DNA of 49,302 nt from Bradyrhizobium lablabi. GTDB lineage: Bacteria; Pseudomonadota; Alphaproteobacteria; Rhizobiales; Xanthobacteraceae. The first letter of the stretch is position 1, and each line of letters begins with the position of its first letter. The position numbers were made by a program, and so were the translations under genes. The notes beneath the pieces are model-generated. The model ran no database searches, was not told the origin of the DNA, and saw nothing but the letters and a program-made list of their open reading frames with translations. Shown piece by piece: positions 24,339 through 33,084 of this stretch. The DNA lies in NCBI RefSeq assembly GCF_001440475.1, contig NZ_LLYB01000099.1, positions 1 to 49,302 of the forward strand. The letters are read 5' to 3'.

Positions 24339-24992
24339 CTAATATTCGACCTCGAGTTCTTCGATATCGGCGGGCTCGGCCTTGGCGGCCTCGATCCATT
24401 CCTGCATTTCGGGCATCGCCATAATGGTGCTGGCGTAGGCTGCGAGCGCCGGTTCGAGCTTGACGTCATAGGTCATGAAGCGGGTGACGACGGGGGCGTA
24501 CATCGCGTCCGCCATGGTGCGCTCGCCGAACAGGAACGGCCCGCCGGATTCAGCGAGGCATTCGCGCCAGATGGTGCAGACCCGGTCAATATCGGCCTGC
24601 GCGCGCGACCAGATCTTGAAGCCGGGGAAATGGCCCTTGAGGTTGACCGGCAGTGAGGCGCGCAGCGTGGTGAAGCCGGAATGGATTTCGCCGCAGATCG
24701 AGCGGCAATGCGCCCGCCGGATCCGGTCCGCCGGCAACAGGCCCGCCTCCGGCCTGACCTCGTTGAGGTATTCCGCGATCGCCAGCGTATCCCAGATGGT
24801 GGCGCCGTCATGGCGCAGGCACGGCACCAGGATCGACGACGAAAGCAGCAGGATTTCGGCCCGCGCCGAGGCATCGTCCGGGGCGGTGACCACCTCCTCG
24901 AACTCGAGGCCGGAGAATTTCGCGAGCAGCCAGCCGCGCAAGGACCAGGACGAGTAGTTCTTGCTGGAGATGGTCAGTGTGGTCTTCGCCAT
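24339..24992 (-). CDS. Glutathione S-transferase family protein
   Basis: 217 residues. N-terminal thioredoxin fold (about 1-80): TISSKNYSSWSLRGWLL carries the Ser-rich catalytic position, ILVPCLRHDG includes the cis-Pro, and IWDTLAIAEYLNE the glutathione-binding segment. The C-terminal helical domain includes the conserved FLFGERTMADAMYAPVVTRF N-capping region. Likely conjugates or reduces using glutathione in the cytoplasm. It diverges from the PHA depolymerase gene. Confidence 0.9.
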   Translation of the reverse strand: MAKTTLTISSKNYSSWSLRGWLLAKFSGLEFEEVVTAPDDASARAEILLLSSSILVPCLRHDGATIWDTLAIAEYLNEVRPEAGLLPADRIRRAHCRSICGEIHSGFTTLRASLPVNLKGHFPGFKIWSRAQADIDRVCTIWRECLAESGGPFLFGERTMADAMYAPVVTRFMTYDVKLEPALAAYASTIMAMPEMQEWIEAAKAEPADIEELEVEY

Positions 24993-25167
24993 ATGGCCTT
25001 TTCCTCGAACCCCAAAACACCCCGCGGGCCCAGACAGCCGGCCGCGCCGCCGCCCAATGCCTGTGCGCCGGGCCCTGTACGCAGCAAGCCACGTGCCAGT
25101 TTTGCAGGCGATCAGCCCCGCTCTGGCGTCGATATTGCATGGCCCCCGGGGACAGGGGCTGATGTGA

Positions 25168-26391
25168 ATGATGTCAATGATGTACCAGGCCTACCAGAAC
25201 CACATGGACCTGACGGCGCCATGGCGGACCGGGGCGTCGGCGGCGCTGAAATACCTCAATCTGGTGCCGCAGGGCGTATCGGACAAATTGTTCGGACGGC
25301 TCGCCGCCTCGCTCGAACTGATCTCGCGCTCCTCCCTCACCTATCACCGGCCGGCCTACGGCATCGACCGGGTGCTGGTCGGCAACCAGGAGCTGGAGGT
25401 GACCGAGGAGGTCACCTATGCGACCCCGTTCGGGTCGCTGCTGCACTTCAAGAAGGAGAACGCGCCAGAGCAGCCGCGGCTGTTGCTGGTGGCGCCGATG
25501 TCCGGCCATTTCGCCACCCTGCTGCGCAGCACGGTGAAGACGCTGCTGCAGGACCACGACGTCTACATCACCGACTGGCACAATCCGCGCGACATTCCGC
25601 TTCATGCCGGCCGCTTCGGCCTGGAGGATTACACCGACCATCTGATCACGTTCCTCGACAAGATCGGCCCGCGCGCGCACATGGTGGCGATCTGCCAGCC
25701 GTCGGTCTCGGCGCTGGCTGCGGCTGCCGTGATGTCGGAGGGCAACCACCCGGCCCGCCCGGCCACGCTGACGCTGATGGCCGGGCCGATCGACACCCGG
25801 ATCCAGCCGACCAAGGTCAACGAATTCGCCAAGAGCAAGCCGATCAACTGGTTCGAGAAGAACCTGATCAACTACGTGCCGGTGCAGTGCAAGGGCGCGT
25901 TCCGAAAAGTCTATCCCGGCTTCGTGCAGCTCACCGCCTTCGTCTCGATGAACCTGGAGCGGCACATCAAGCAGCATATCGACCTCGCCAATCACCTGGC
26001 GAAGGGCGAGAAGGAGAAGGCGGCAGTCATCAAGACCTTCTATGACGAATATTTCGCCGTGATGGACCTGCCCGCCGAATTCTACATCGAGACCGTGCGC
26101 GACGTGTTTCAGGAGCATCTGTTGCCGCAGGGCAAACTGATGCATCGCGGCCGGAAGGTCGACCCGGCCTCGATCAGGCGCATGGGCCTGATGACGGTCG
26201 AAGGCGAAAAGGACGACATCTGCTCGATCGGCCAGACGCTCGCCGCACAAGACCTCTGCACCGGCGTGCGCGCCTATCGCAAGGTCCATCACATGCAGGC
26301 CGGCGTCGGCCATTACGGCGTGTTTTCGGGCAAGCGCTGGAATAACGAGATCTATCCGCTGCTGCGCGATTTCGTGCATGTGAATTCGTGA
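25168..26391 (+). CDS. phaZ: Intracellular polyhydroxyalkanoate depolymerase
   Basis: 407 residues, the length of intracellular PhaZ of Ralstonia/Bradyrhizobium type. The nucleophile elbow has Cys instead of Ser: AICQPS with Cys176. The rest of the triad is expected in VEGEKDDICSIG (Asp) and GHYGVFSG (His). The oxyanion region LLVAPMSGHFATLLR and DVYITDWHNPRDIPL are typical. It breaks down amorphous intracellular PHB granules to oligomers for carbon and energy. Several ATGs (25168, 25171, 25177, 25180) are clustered, so the exact start is unsettled. Confidence 0.92.
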   Translation: MMSMMYQAYQNHMDLTAPWRTGASAALKYLNLVPQGVSDKLFGRLAASLELISRSSLTYHRPAYGIDRVLVGNQELEVTEEVTYATPFGSLLHFKKENAPEQPRLLLVAPMSGHFATLLRSTVKTLLQDHDVYITDWHNPRDIPLHAGRFGLEDYTDHLITFLDKIGPRAHMVAICQPSVSALAAAAVMSEGNHPARPATLTLMAGPIDTRIQPTKVNEFAKSKPINWFEKNLINYVPVQCKGAFRKVYPGFVQLTAFVSMNLERHIKQHIDLANHLAKGEKEKAAVIKTFYDEYFAVMDLPAEFYIETVRDVFQEHLLPQGKLMHRGRKVDPASIRRMGLMTVEGEKDDICSIGQTLAAQDLCTGVRAYRKVHHMQAGVGHYGVFSGKRWNNEIYPLLRDFVHVNS

Positions 26392-26411
26392 GAGAGCCAG
26401 CGATCTCTCCA

Positions 26412-26497
26412 CGTCATTGCGAACGAAGCGAAGCAATCCATCGCGCCGCACGCGCGGATGCATGGATTGCTTCGTCGCCCCGCTCCTCGCAATGACG
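26412..26497. repeat. REP-like repeat (gtcattgcgaa type)
   Basis: Arms acgtcattgcgaacgaagcg / cgctcctcgcaatgacg with inner gaagcaatccat / catggattgcttc. Same family as 18565, 44859 and 48012. Confidence 0.8.
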
Positions 26498-26585
26498 GGG
26501 CTGGCGGCTCTAGCCGTCCTCCCCTTCGCACTGTAAAACCCTCCCGAGGCCGACCGCTCAAGAGTCGGCCCGGGAGGAATAACTA

Positions 26586-27380
26586 ATGCGACTTTCAGCA
26601 AATCTCCGCGCCCTCGCACTCGGCGCCGTCAGCGCCATCCTGCTCTCCGCCACGGCCTCAGCCGCGGAAGTGCGGGTGATGATCTCCGGCGGATTGTCCG
26701 CCGCCTACAAGGCGCTGGTCCCGGAATTCGAACGCACCACCGGCCACAAGGTACTGACCGCCTACGGGCCCTCGATGGGCACGACAACCAATGCGATTCC
26801 CGTGCGGCTGGAGCGCGGCGAGCCGGCGGACGTGTTGATCATGGTCGGCTATGCACTCGAAGATCTCGCCAAAAAAGGCAAGGTGACGGCCGGTACCAGC
26901 GTCGATCTCGTGAAGTCGCCGATCGCGGTTGCCGTGAAATCGGGTACGCCGAAGCCGGACATCAGCACACCCGAAGCGCTCAAGCGCGCGCTGCTGGCGG
27001 TGAAGACCGTCGCCTATTCCGACAGCGCCAGCGGCGTTTACGTCTCGACCGAAATGTTCGGCAAGCTCGGCATCGCCGACGAAATGAAGGACAAGGCGAG
27101 AAAAATCCCGGCGACCCCCGTCGGCGAGATCGTCGCGCGCGGCGAGGCCGAAATCGGCTTCCAGCAGATGAGCGAATTGAAGCCGGTGGAAGGCATCGAC
27201 ATCGTCGGTCCGTTGCCGGACGAACTGCAGAAGATCACGGTATTTTCCGCAGGCATCGCCAGCGTTTCCAAGGAGCCGGACGCCGGCAAGGCGCTGATCA
27301 AGTTTCTCGCCTCGCCTGCCGCGCGCGGCGAAATCGTCAAGAGCGGGCTCGATCCGATTGCGGCCAGCACGACGAACTAG
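26586..27380 (+). CDS. ModA-like periplasmic substrate-binding protein, orphan
   Basis: 264 residues with a signal peptide cleaved near ASA-A (26). Mature protein begins EVRVMISGGLSAAYKALVPEF, the type II binding-protein opening of molybdate-binding ModA-like proteins. GPSMGTTTNAIPVRLERGEPADVLIM and YSDSASGVYVSTEMFGKLG carry the expected oxyanion-binding Ser/Thr positions. GGGAGG precedes ATG 26586. No ABC permease or ATPase is nearby, so it may serve a distant transporter or act as a signal receptor. Ligand not determined. Confidence 0.85.
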   Translation: MRLSANLRALALGAVSAILLSATASAAEVRVMISGGLSAAYKALVPEFERTTGHKVLTAYGPSMGTTTNAIPVRLERGEPADVLIMVGYALEDLAKKGKVTAGTSVDLVKSPIAVAVKSGTPKPDISTPEALKRALLAVKTVAYSDSASGVYVSTEMFGKLGIADEMKDKARKIPATPVGEIVARGEAEIGFQQMSELKPVEGIDIVGPLPDELQKITVFSAGIASVSKEPDAGKALIKFLASPAARGEIVKSGLDPIAASTTN

Positions 27381-27390
27381 CCGGCTGTCT

Positions 27391-27488
27391 TCGCCCGACT
27401 TGATCGGGCGATCCAGTACGCCGCAGCCGGCATTGTGAAAGAAAGCTGACGACACGGAGTACTGGATGCCCCGCCTAAAGCGGGACAT
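27391..27488. repeat. REP-like repeat between convergent genes
   Basis: Three nested inverted repeats: TCGCCCGA / TCGGGCGA (27391-27411), atccagtac / gtactggat, and cccgcctaaagcggg. It can act as a bidirectional structure after the ModA-like gene and the kinase/phosphatase gene. Confidence 0.75.
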
Positions 27489-27495
27489 GACGAAA

Positions 27496-29229
27496 CTACC
27501 GATGCATATGCTGCATCGCCAGCAGCACGATTACGACCAGCGCCAGCACGATGGTGGTGCTTTTCCAGAACAGCAGCGGATTGCGCTCGATCAGCGGCGT
27601 CCGCGACGTGGAGAGATAGTTCGCATTGGGCTGGCGCAAGTCGAACAAGAATTCAGAAAAACTGTCGTAGCGCTTGAGGGGATTGGGGTGCACCGCCTTC
27701 TCCAGCGTGCCGTCGATCCATTGCGGCAATTCGCGGTCGCCATGCGACGCCGGACGATAGACCAGCTTGCTGAACTGCGACCTTGTGCGCGCCTTGGCGA
27801 TCTGCGCGCCGTAGGGCAGTTTTCCTGTCATCATCTGGTAGGTGATGACGCCTAGCGAAAACAGGTCCGAGCGCGTCGTCGCCGGCTCGCCGAGAAAATA
27901 TTCCGGCGCGGTATATTGCTGGGTACCGAGGATGTCGTCGCGCATGCCTGATGGCTCGGCCTCGACGACGCCGGTGATTTTCGTCGAGCCGAAATCGATG
28001 ATCTTCACGGTGCCGGTGGCGTCGATCATGATGTTGTCGGGCCTGATGTCCTGGTGCAGCATTTCCTTGCGGTGGAAGGCGCGCAGCCCCTTGGCGATCT
28101 GCTCGACGATGTCGCGCACGGTCTCCAGATTCGGCTTCGGGTTGTCGATCATCCACTGCGTCAGCGTCTGCCCGTCGATGTATTCGGTGGTGACGTACAG
28201 GAAGTTGCGCTTGCGCTGCAGCAGGCAGGGTTTGAGCACATGCGGACTGTCGATCCGCCGCGCTACCCATTCCTCCATCATGAACCGCTTCAGGTAAGCG
28301 GGATCGTCGCGCAGGTCGATCGAAGGGATCTTGATGGTGACGACCGCGTCGGTCTCGATGTCGACGGCGAGATAGATGTGGCTTCGGCTGGAGCCGTGCA
28401 GCTCGCGCACGATCCGGTAGCCGTCGAACACCGCCCGCGCCTCCAGCAGCGGCGGCAGCGGCAGCTCATGCGGCTGCGCGAACACTTCGGCCGCGGCGCC
28501 GTCGGGCACTTCATCGATGCGGACGATCTGGACGGTGAGATTATCCGTGCTGCCGGCGTCAAAAGCCTGGTCGACAATCCCCTTCGCGGCCGCGTCGAAA
28601 TCGCCGCCGACTTCGTTCACCGCCTTTGCAAGCTGGCGGGCACTGAGATGCTCGTAGATGCCGTCCGTCGCGAGCACAAAGATATCGCCCGGCTCGATCC
28701 GCAGCATCTGGTAGTCGATCTCGATTTGCGGATTTACGCCGAGCGCCCGGCCGAGATAGCTCTGCTGCGAGGAGATGACGATGCGGTGATCGTTGGTCAG
28801 TTGCTCCAGCGTGTTGCCGGAGAGACGATAGATGCGGGAATCGCCGATGTGAAACAGATGCGCCGTGGTCGACTTGATGACCATGGCGGACAGCGTGCAG
28901 ACGTAACCGCGGTCCTTGTCATAGGCATACTGGCTGCGCGTCTGCGAATGCAGCCAGGAATTAGTTGCCTCCAGCACGCGCTGCGCCGAGGTACGCACCG
29001 ACCAGGATTCCGAGGTGCAGTAATAGTCGGTCAAGAACCCCTTGACCGCCGATTCCGCGGCGACCCGGCTGACCTTGCTCGTGCTGATACCGTCGGCCAG
29101 CACGATGGAAATGCCCTTGAGGCTGAGCAGCGGCTCGTCCGGGATCAGGACGCCATGGAAATCCTGATTGGTTTCCTTGGCTCCCTTATCGGAAAATTGT
29201 CCGACCGATATTTTCAGCTGGCGCGGCAT
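27496..29229 (-). CDS. Fused PP2C phosphatase-Ser/Thr protein kinase, membrane-anchored
   Basis: 577 residues from ATG 29229. PP2C domain about 1-240 with metal Asp residues D23 (NQDFHG), D46 (LADGIST), D189 (LATDGIYEH) and D229 (TDNLTV). Protein kinase domain about 271-535 with Lys300, catalytic Asp394 (HQDIRPDN) and DFG at 412-414 (IDFGST). A single C-terminal membrane helix spans about 556-572. It thus joins opposing activities in one chain. The upstream gene encodes a formate/nitrite channel, 61 bp away, and this pairing suggests the enzyme modulates transport or a linked pathway. Earlier start codons would overlap the hairpin at 29248, so 29229 is preferred. Confidence 0.9.
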   Translation of the reverse strand: MPRQLKISVGQFSDKGAKETNQDFHGVLIPDEPLLSLKGISIVLADGISTSKVSRVAAESAVKGFLTDYYCTSESWSVRTSAQRVLEATNSWLHSQTRSQYAYDKDRGYVCTLSAMVIKSTTAHLFHIGDSRIYRLSGNTLEQLTNDHRIVISSQQSYLGRALGVNPQIEIDYQMLRIEPGDIFVLATDGIYEHLSARQLAKAVNEVGGDFDAAAKGIVDQAFDAGSTDNLTVQIVRIDEVPDGAAAEVFAQPHELPLPPLLEARAVFDGYRIVRELHGSSRSHIYLAVDIETDAVVTIKIPSIDLRDDPAYLKRFMMEEWVARRIDSPHVLKPCLLQRKRNFLYVTTEYIDGQTLTQWMIDNPKPNLETVRDIVEQIAKGLRAFHRKEMLHQDIRPDNIMIDATGTVKIIDFGSTKITGVVEAEPSGMRDDILGTQQYTAPEYFLGEPATTRSDLFSLGVITYQMMTGKLPYGAQIAKARTRSQFSKLVYRPASHGDRELPQWIDGTLEKAVHPNPLKRYDSFSEFLFDLRQPNANYLSTSRTPLIERNPLLFWKSTTIVLALVVIVLLAMQHMHR

Positions 29230-29247
29230 TCCGGCTTTCACGACAAT

Positions 29248-29275
29248 GGGCCTCTCCCCTGGCGAGGAGAGGCCC
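29248..29275 (-). terminator. Hairpin between the channel and kinase/phosphatase genes
   Basis: Perfect 10-bp stem GGGCCTCTCC / GGAGAGGCCC with an 8-base loop, starting 15 bp after the channel gene stop. No T run follows, so it may attenuate read-through or stabilise the upstream mRNA rather than terminate fully. Confidence 0.6.
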
Positions 29276-29290
29276 ATCTTCATCCTGGGA

Positions 29291-30142
29291 TCAAGCGGCA
29301 ATGCGCGAGGACGGCCGCGAAGATGCGGCAGCAGAGGCGCTGCGCGACGGGCCGGTCCGCACATGGGTCGCGTACAGCGTCAGCCCGGTGAAGGCGAGGC
29401 CACCGACGAGGTTGCCGACGACGGTCGGAATCTCGTTCCAGAAGATATAGTCCCACCAGGTGAACTTGCCGCCGAGCAGCAGGCCGGACGGAAACAGGAA
29501 CATGTTCACGATGGAATGCTCGAAGGTCATGAAGAAGAACAGCATGATCGGCATCCACATCGCGATCACCTTGCCGCTGACATGGGTGGAGATCATCGCG
29601 CCGACGACGCCGGCGGAAACCATCCAGTTGCAGAGCATGCCGCGGATGAACAGGGTCAGCATGCCGGCCGCGCCATGGCTGGCATAGCCGACGGTGCGGC
29701 TCTCGCCGATGGTGCCGATCACCTGGCCGACCTTGTCCGGCGCCTGCGACCAGCCGAAGGTGAACACGATCGACATCATGACCGCCACTGTAAAGGCGCC
29801 GGCGAAATTGCCGAGGAAGACGAGGCCCCAGTTGCGCAGCACGCCGCCGAGCGTCACGCCCGGGCGCTTGTCGATCAGCGCGAGCGGCGCCAGCACGAAC
29901 ACGCCGGTCAAGAGGTCGAAGCCGAGCAGATACAGCATGCAGAAGCCGACCGGGAACAATGCGGCGCCGACGATCGGCACACCGGTCTGCACGTTGATGG
30001 TGATCGCAAACGCCGCGGCAAGCGCGAGGATCGCTCCGGCCATGTAGGCGCGGATGACCGTATCGCGCGTCGACATGAAGATTTTGGATTCTCCGGCGTC
30101 GACCATCTTGGTCACAAATTCCGAAGGCGCGAGATAGGCCAT
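29291..30142 (-). CDS. Formate/nitrite transporter (FNT) family channel
   Basis: 283 residues from ATG 30142, with aggggaacaagg upstream. Six hydrophobic segments. FNT landmarks are LGNFAGA (signature 1), a central RGMLCNWMVSAGV and FEHSIVNMFLFPSG, which carries the conserved central His-Asn-Pro region of the pore. These pentameric channels move formate, nitrite or hydrosulfide across the inner membrane. Which anion is used here is not clear. It heads a likely operon with the phosphatase-kinase gene. No FNR box was found upstream. The C-terminal 20 residues are Ser/Ala/Arg-rich and probably cytoplasmic. Confidence 0.9.
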   Translation of the reverse strand: MAYLAPSEFVTKMVDAGESKIFMSTRDTVIRAYMAGAILALAAAFAITINVQTGVPIVGAALFPVGFCMLYLLGFDLLTGVFVLAPLALIDKRPGVTLGGVLRNWGLVFLGNFAGAFTVAVMMSIVFTFGWSQAPDKVGQVIGTIGESRTVGYASHGAAGMLTLFIRGMLCNWMVSAGVVGAMISTHVSGKVIAMWMPIMLFFFMTFEHSIVNMFLFPSGLLLGGKFTWWDYIFWNEIPTVVGNLVGGLAFTGLTLYATHVRTGPSRSASAAASSRPSSRIAA

Positions 30143-30755
30143 TCCTTGTTCCCCTTTTCGAGACAACGTTAGAGCGCGCCGGATGCTGCGCAGCCGTGCA
30201 CCGATTGAGTGAAAAATCTTGCCGTCCTCGTGCGCGACGAATCCCGTACCGCCATTGAACGGCACGGAACGACGCAGGTCAGGCCCGATCAGGGACTTGG
30301 GATGCGCGAGCTATCGTGAGGTGGTCCCGAAGACTGCTCGAAGCGCCTCACGCGAGGCTGCTTGATCCCAACGCCTTCGGCCAACGCTGGCCTTGGCAAT
30401 CCGAACGGACGGCAGTCGTCATTGACTGAGACAGGATTAAGCAATCGATGTGCCAACCCGAAACCGGGCCGCAGGCTTGGAAAAAGCGCGTATTTCTACG
30501 TGGTTATGGCCCCATCGCGGGGATATCCCGACCGGAACTGATGCCTTGTATTTGTGCAGTTGCACAGATGTTGCGCCTGCCGCGCGGCCCGCCCTATCAG
30601 TCATTCCGGGGCACGCACGCCGTGGGCCGGAATCGATTTCGGTACGTTCGCGGCTCGATGGATTCGGGTTCGAGGCTTGCATCGTCCCCGAATGACGTAA
30701 GGACTATCCTCAGACCTCGACGGTCAGCCCGCCTCAAGGACTGGAAGGTGCAACG
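30143..30755. other. 613-bp intergenic region
   Basis: Upstream of the channel gene (-) and the cupin gene (+). No convincing gene. It contains a degenerate REP-like element at 30600-30697 and no FNR/FixK box. Confidence 0.5.
30600..30697. repeat. Degenerate REP-like repeat
   Basis: tcattccggggcacgc at the left and gtccccgaatgacg at the right, with diverged centre. Related to the element at 3819-3940. Confidence 0.55.
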
Positions 30756-31109
30756 ATGAAAGACAAGATCAGCCTGACCGACAAGCTGGCCACGTTCGAT
30801 GAGTACTGGTCGCCGAGAACCGTTGCGCAACTCAATGACTATGACGTCATGGTCGTGAAGGTGAAGGACGAGTTCGTCTGGCACAAGCACGATGACACGG
30901 ACGATTTTTTTCTCGTCCTGAAGGGCGTTCTCGACATCCAGCTGCGTGACCGAACGATCACGATCGGCCCCGGCGAAATGTACATCGTGCCAAGGGGCGT
31001 CGAGCATCGCCCGGTTGCCCGCGAGGAAGTGCACCTGTTGCTCATCGAACCGACCGGAACGCCAAATACCGGCGATGCCAAAACGGCGGCGCCACACAAG
31101 ACCGCATAG
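30756..31109 (+). CDS. Small cupin-domain protein
   Basis: 117 residues. Cupin motif 1 is FVWHKHDDTDDFFLVLKG (His-x-His plus Asp/Glu), motif 2 is GPGEMYIVPRGVEHRP (His). The N-terminal part (LTDKLATFDEYWSPRTVAQLNDYDVMVVKV) matches mannose-6-phosphate-isomerase-like short cupins. Soluble, cytoplasmic; reaction unknown. A purine-rich ggaaggtgcaac precedes ATG 30756. A copy of the dispersed repeat lies just downstream. Confidence 0.85.
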   Translation: MKDKISLTDKLATFDEYWSPRTVAQLNDYDVMVVKVKDEFVWHKHDDTDDFFLVLKGVLDIQLRDRTITIGPGEMYIVPRGVEHRPVAREEVHLLLIEPTGTPNTGDAKTAAPHKTA

Positions 31110-31132
31110 CGCACCACGTCTCGTTATCGCGC

Positions 31133-31246
31133 TTCCCGACATATTGCGCCACCGCGCAGGCTTGGTCGCTCACAGGTCAAAGCGGACATTAGCCGGCCCG
31201 ATGGTCTCAGCTAAATCCGCCGAAAATGACCCAAAGCGGTCGTGCC
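31133..31246. repeat. Dispersed repeat, copy 1 (full length)
   Basis: Begins cgacatattgcgccaccgcg, continues with tcgctcacaggtcaaagcgg and ends ccgccgaaaatgacccaaag plus cggtc. About 114 bp. Matches copy 3 at 34537 along its whole length. All four copies have the same orientation. Confidence 0.75.
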
Positions 31247-31259
31247 CCGCGAGTTGGTC

Positions 31260-31880
31260 TTATTCAGAAGATACCGACAACAGCTCCCAATTAAATCCCC
31301 CGACTTGCGAAACCTTGCCGGGCTCCTCAGGCCATTGCCGTATTGTCCACCTCAATGAAGGAGACCACCAAAGCGTAGTGGTGCGATAGAGCTTGTGTTG
31401 CCAGTAATAATCCTTCCTGATTTTGTAGGCCCAAAACAGACCTGCCGGAACGCGAGCTAGTCCATAGGAAACGACGTATTCTATTTCACCGTATCTGGAT
31501 GGAGGAAGATCATACTTGCTAGTTCTTCTGATGGAGCCGCTGCTAAGTGGCCATAGATCGCTGACCAATTGTTTTTCGGCGACATCGCTGTCGTCGAGAT
31601 GCGCACCAAGGCCGCCGAACCAGTCGTAGATTCCTTGAGCGTCCGACCTAATCCGGCAATTGAACTGATCTTGCTCGATCGCAACCATCCGGTTGGGACG
31701 ATTGGTGTTCCATGCCGGAACGTTATAAGTGAAAATCGTTCCAGCATCTGGGCATCCAAACTTAGTTACAGGCGCAAACGCGGCTGGAATAGGAATAAGG
31801 AACGCGCCCTGATCGATGCAACCTGCCCCCATCGCGATCAAGCCTGCGGAAATTAGAAAGAGCGATCCTGGCGCTTTCAT
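31260..31880 (-). CDS. Putative lipoprotein, unknown function
   Basis: 206 residues. Short N-terminal signal with candidate lipobox MGAGC (Cys21). The mature part has no recognised domain but clear protein character: aromatic-rich YDWFGGLG, YVVSYGLARVPAGLFWAYK, LWWSPSLRWTIRQWPEEPG. Predicted exported, outer- or inner-membrane attached. Base composition is clearly more AT-rich than the flanking core genes, suggesting acquisition by transfer. No obvious Shine-Dalgarno before ATG 31880. Confidence 0.65.
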   Translation of the reverse strand: MKAPGSLFLISAGLIAMGAGCIDQGAFLIPIPAAFAPVTKFGCPDAGTIFTYNVPAWNTNRPNRMVAIEQDQFNCRIRSDAQGIYDWFGGLGAHLDDSDVAEKQLVSDLWPLSSGSIRRTSKYDLPPSRYGEIEYVVSYGLARVPAGLFWAYKIRKDYYWQHKLYRTTTLWWSPSLRWTIRQWPEEPGKVSQVGGFNWELLSVSSE

Positions 31881-32288
31881 TTGGCATCATTTCAAGGCTG
31901 CGACTGACTTTTTGCTAGAGCAGCCAAGTAGCTATCAAGACCTTCGTAAAGCCATTGACAATTTCTAGGTGAAAAGTTGCCCTACGTATCCATTTTCGTC
32001 CATGTCGCGCAGCGATAATGCGAATGTCCGCTCATGGCCGATTGTGTTGAAAAAAGTCCGCTCCGGCGTTGGGACCAATCTTCTAAGAGCCGCCGCTGCG
32101 CAAGGCGTTTAGGAACGTGGGGGACCGCTTCGACTTGAGCGGATTCATTCAGTGGCCTCCGACACGCTCTGAGAACGCATCCCCGGCCGAAGTCGGCGAT
32201 AAGCTCGCTTTTGCGCGAATTTTTCTGACGCGGCATTTTCGACTTTTTCAACACAATCGGCCGGAAGGCGACATTTTGGCTGAGCTGC
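31881..32288. other. 408-bp intergenic region holding the inverted-repeat element
   Basis: No protein gene seen. Most is taken up by the 227-bp element at 32036-32262; the flanks are AT-richer than the genome average. A fragment cgaatgtccgctcatggcc at 32021 recalls the end of the dispersed repeat. Confidence 0.5.
32036..32262. mobile_element. MITE-like element with near-perfect terminal inverted repeats
   Basis: Left end GGCCGATTGTGTTGAAAAA(A)GTC at 32036, right end the reverse complement at 32241-32262; 19 bases are identical, then one extra A on the left before GTC. The 227-bp body has no transposase frame. No clear target-site duplication is visible. Best read as a non-autonomous, miniature inverted-repeat element or other structured repeat. 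Confidence 0.65.
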
Positions 32289-32798
32289 TCATTTCGCGCG
32301 CTTCCACACGATTTCCAGTGTTAATCCGGCAGGTGTACGAGGATTCATGAACTTCATTTCGTCGGCGCCAATGGATGAAACGATCCGCCGCTGATTGGGG
32401 GCTCCTACAAGATTCGGAAACGTAGCCGTCTCGATACTTACGTGGATCGTTTTTGTGCTTTCGTCCACCGTGTACGTTCCCGTATAGGCGATCGATCCCG
32501 AGGCGACGGCCATAGCCTCTTCCGGGGAAGGGCGAGCGGAGTCGTTGGACGCATACTTTGGCAGATCGGTGCGCGTAGTTATGAAGTGAAATCGACCTTC
32601 ATTGGTGTAGGTCACGGCGCCCTGCAAGCTCGGGCGTGGAACATCGCTGCCATCGTCACGCTTGGCCGTACTCGAGACGTAAATCCACGTCCCGACGAGT
32701 TGGCTTTTAAGTGACGCCTCTTGGCCAATGCTGCTGTTTGGATTAGCCACGATTGTCACCAACGTGATCGCGCAAAGGAACGAAAACCGCCTGTCCAT
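32289..32798 (-). CDS. Secreted lipocalin-like domain protein
   Basis: 169 residues with a signal peptide ending near SIG-Q (25). The mature part opens LKSQLVGTWIYVSST, the GxW lipocalin start, followed by PSLQGAVTYTNEGRFHF, YTGTYTVDESTKTIHVSIE and the closing GLTLEIVWKR, matching the short bacterial lipocalin-like family (PF13924 type). It probably binds a small hydrophobic molecule in the periplasm. AAGGAGA precedes ATG 32798. Confidence 0.8.
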   Translation of the reverse strand: MDRRFSFLCAITLVTIVANPNSSIGQEASLKSQLVGTWIYVSSTAKRDDGSDVPRPSLQGAVTYTNEGRFHFITTRTDLPKYASNDSARPSPEEAMAVASGSIAYTGTYTVDESTKTIHVSIETATFPNLVGAPNQRRIVSSIGADEMKFMNPRTPAGLTLEIVWKRAK

Positions 32799-32982
32799 GA
32801 GGGTCTCCTTGGCTAAAGCTGGTCAATTGACGGCAACTAGCATATCGCGCGGAATCAAGGATTGGCCACCTGTCAGTATCGGCCATGCTCGCTTGTCCGC
32901 TTTGGGCCCCAGTTGAGACATGCCGATTGTGTCGCGCGGTGTCCGCTTTCGTGATCGGCAGCGAACGAGTAGTTACACCTCG

Positions 32983-32996
32983 TTGATTTAAGTCAA
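32983..32996 (+). promoter_or_regulatory. FNR/FixK-type box upstream of the GYD gene
   Basis: TTGATTTAAGTCAA fits TTGA-N6-TCAA, a FixK/FNR-class site. Its centre is 95 bp before ATG 33085. The spacing to a possible -10 (ttatgc, 33012-33017) is shorter than ideal for a -41.5 activator site. Confidence 0.6.
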
Positions 32997-33084
32997 AGAC
33001 AGGCATTCCGCGTTATGCTGTCTGGTCTGTCCACACGGAATGCCGAAGACCGGTCAACCTGATAATGACCAGGGAGGCTTACCT

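Noticed and set aside
25174..26619. 481-residue frame opposite phaZ
   Set aside because: Antisense shadow, rich in Arg/His/Asp-Val runs; phaZ is intact on the plus strand.
28054..29391. 445-residue frame opposite the kinase/phosphatase gene
   Set aside because: Antisense shadow without motifs.
30143..30440. Possible FNR box upstream of the FNT channel gene
   Set aside because: Only half-sites such as ttgatcccaacgcc were found; no match to TTGA-N6-TCAA.
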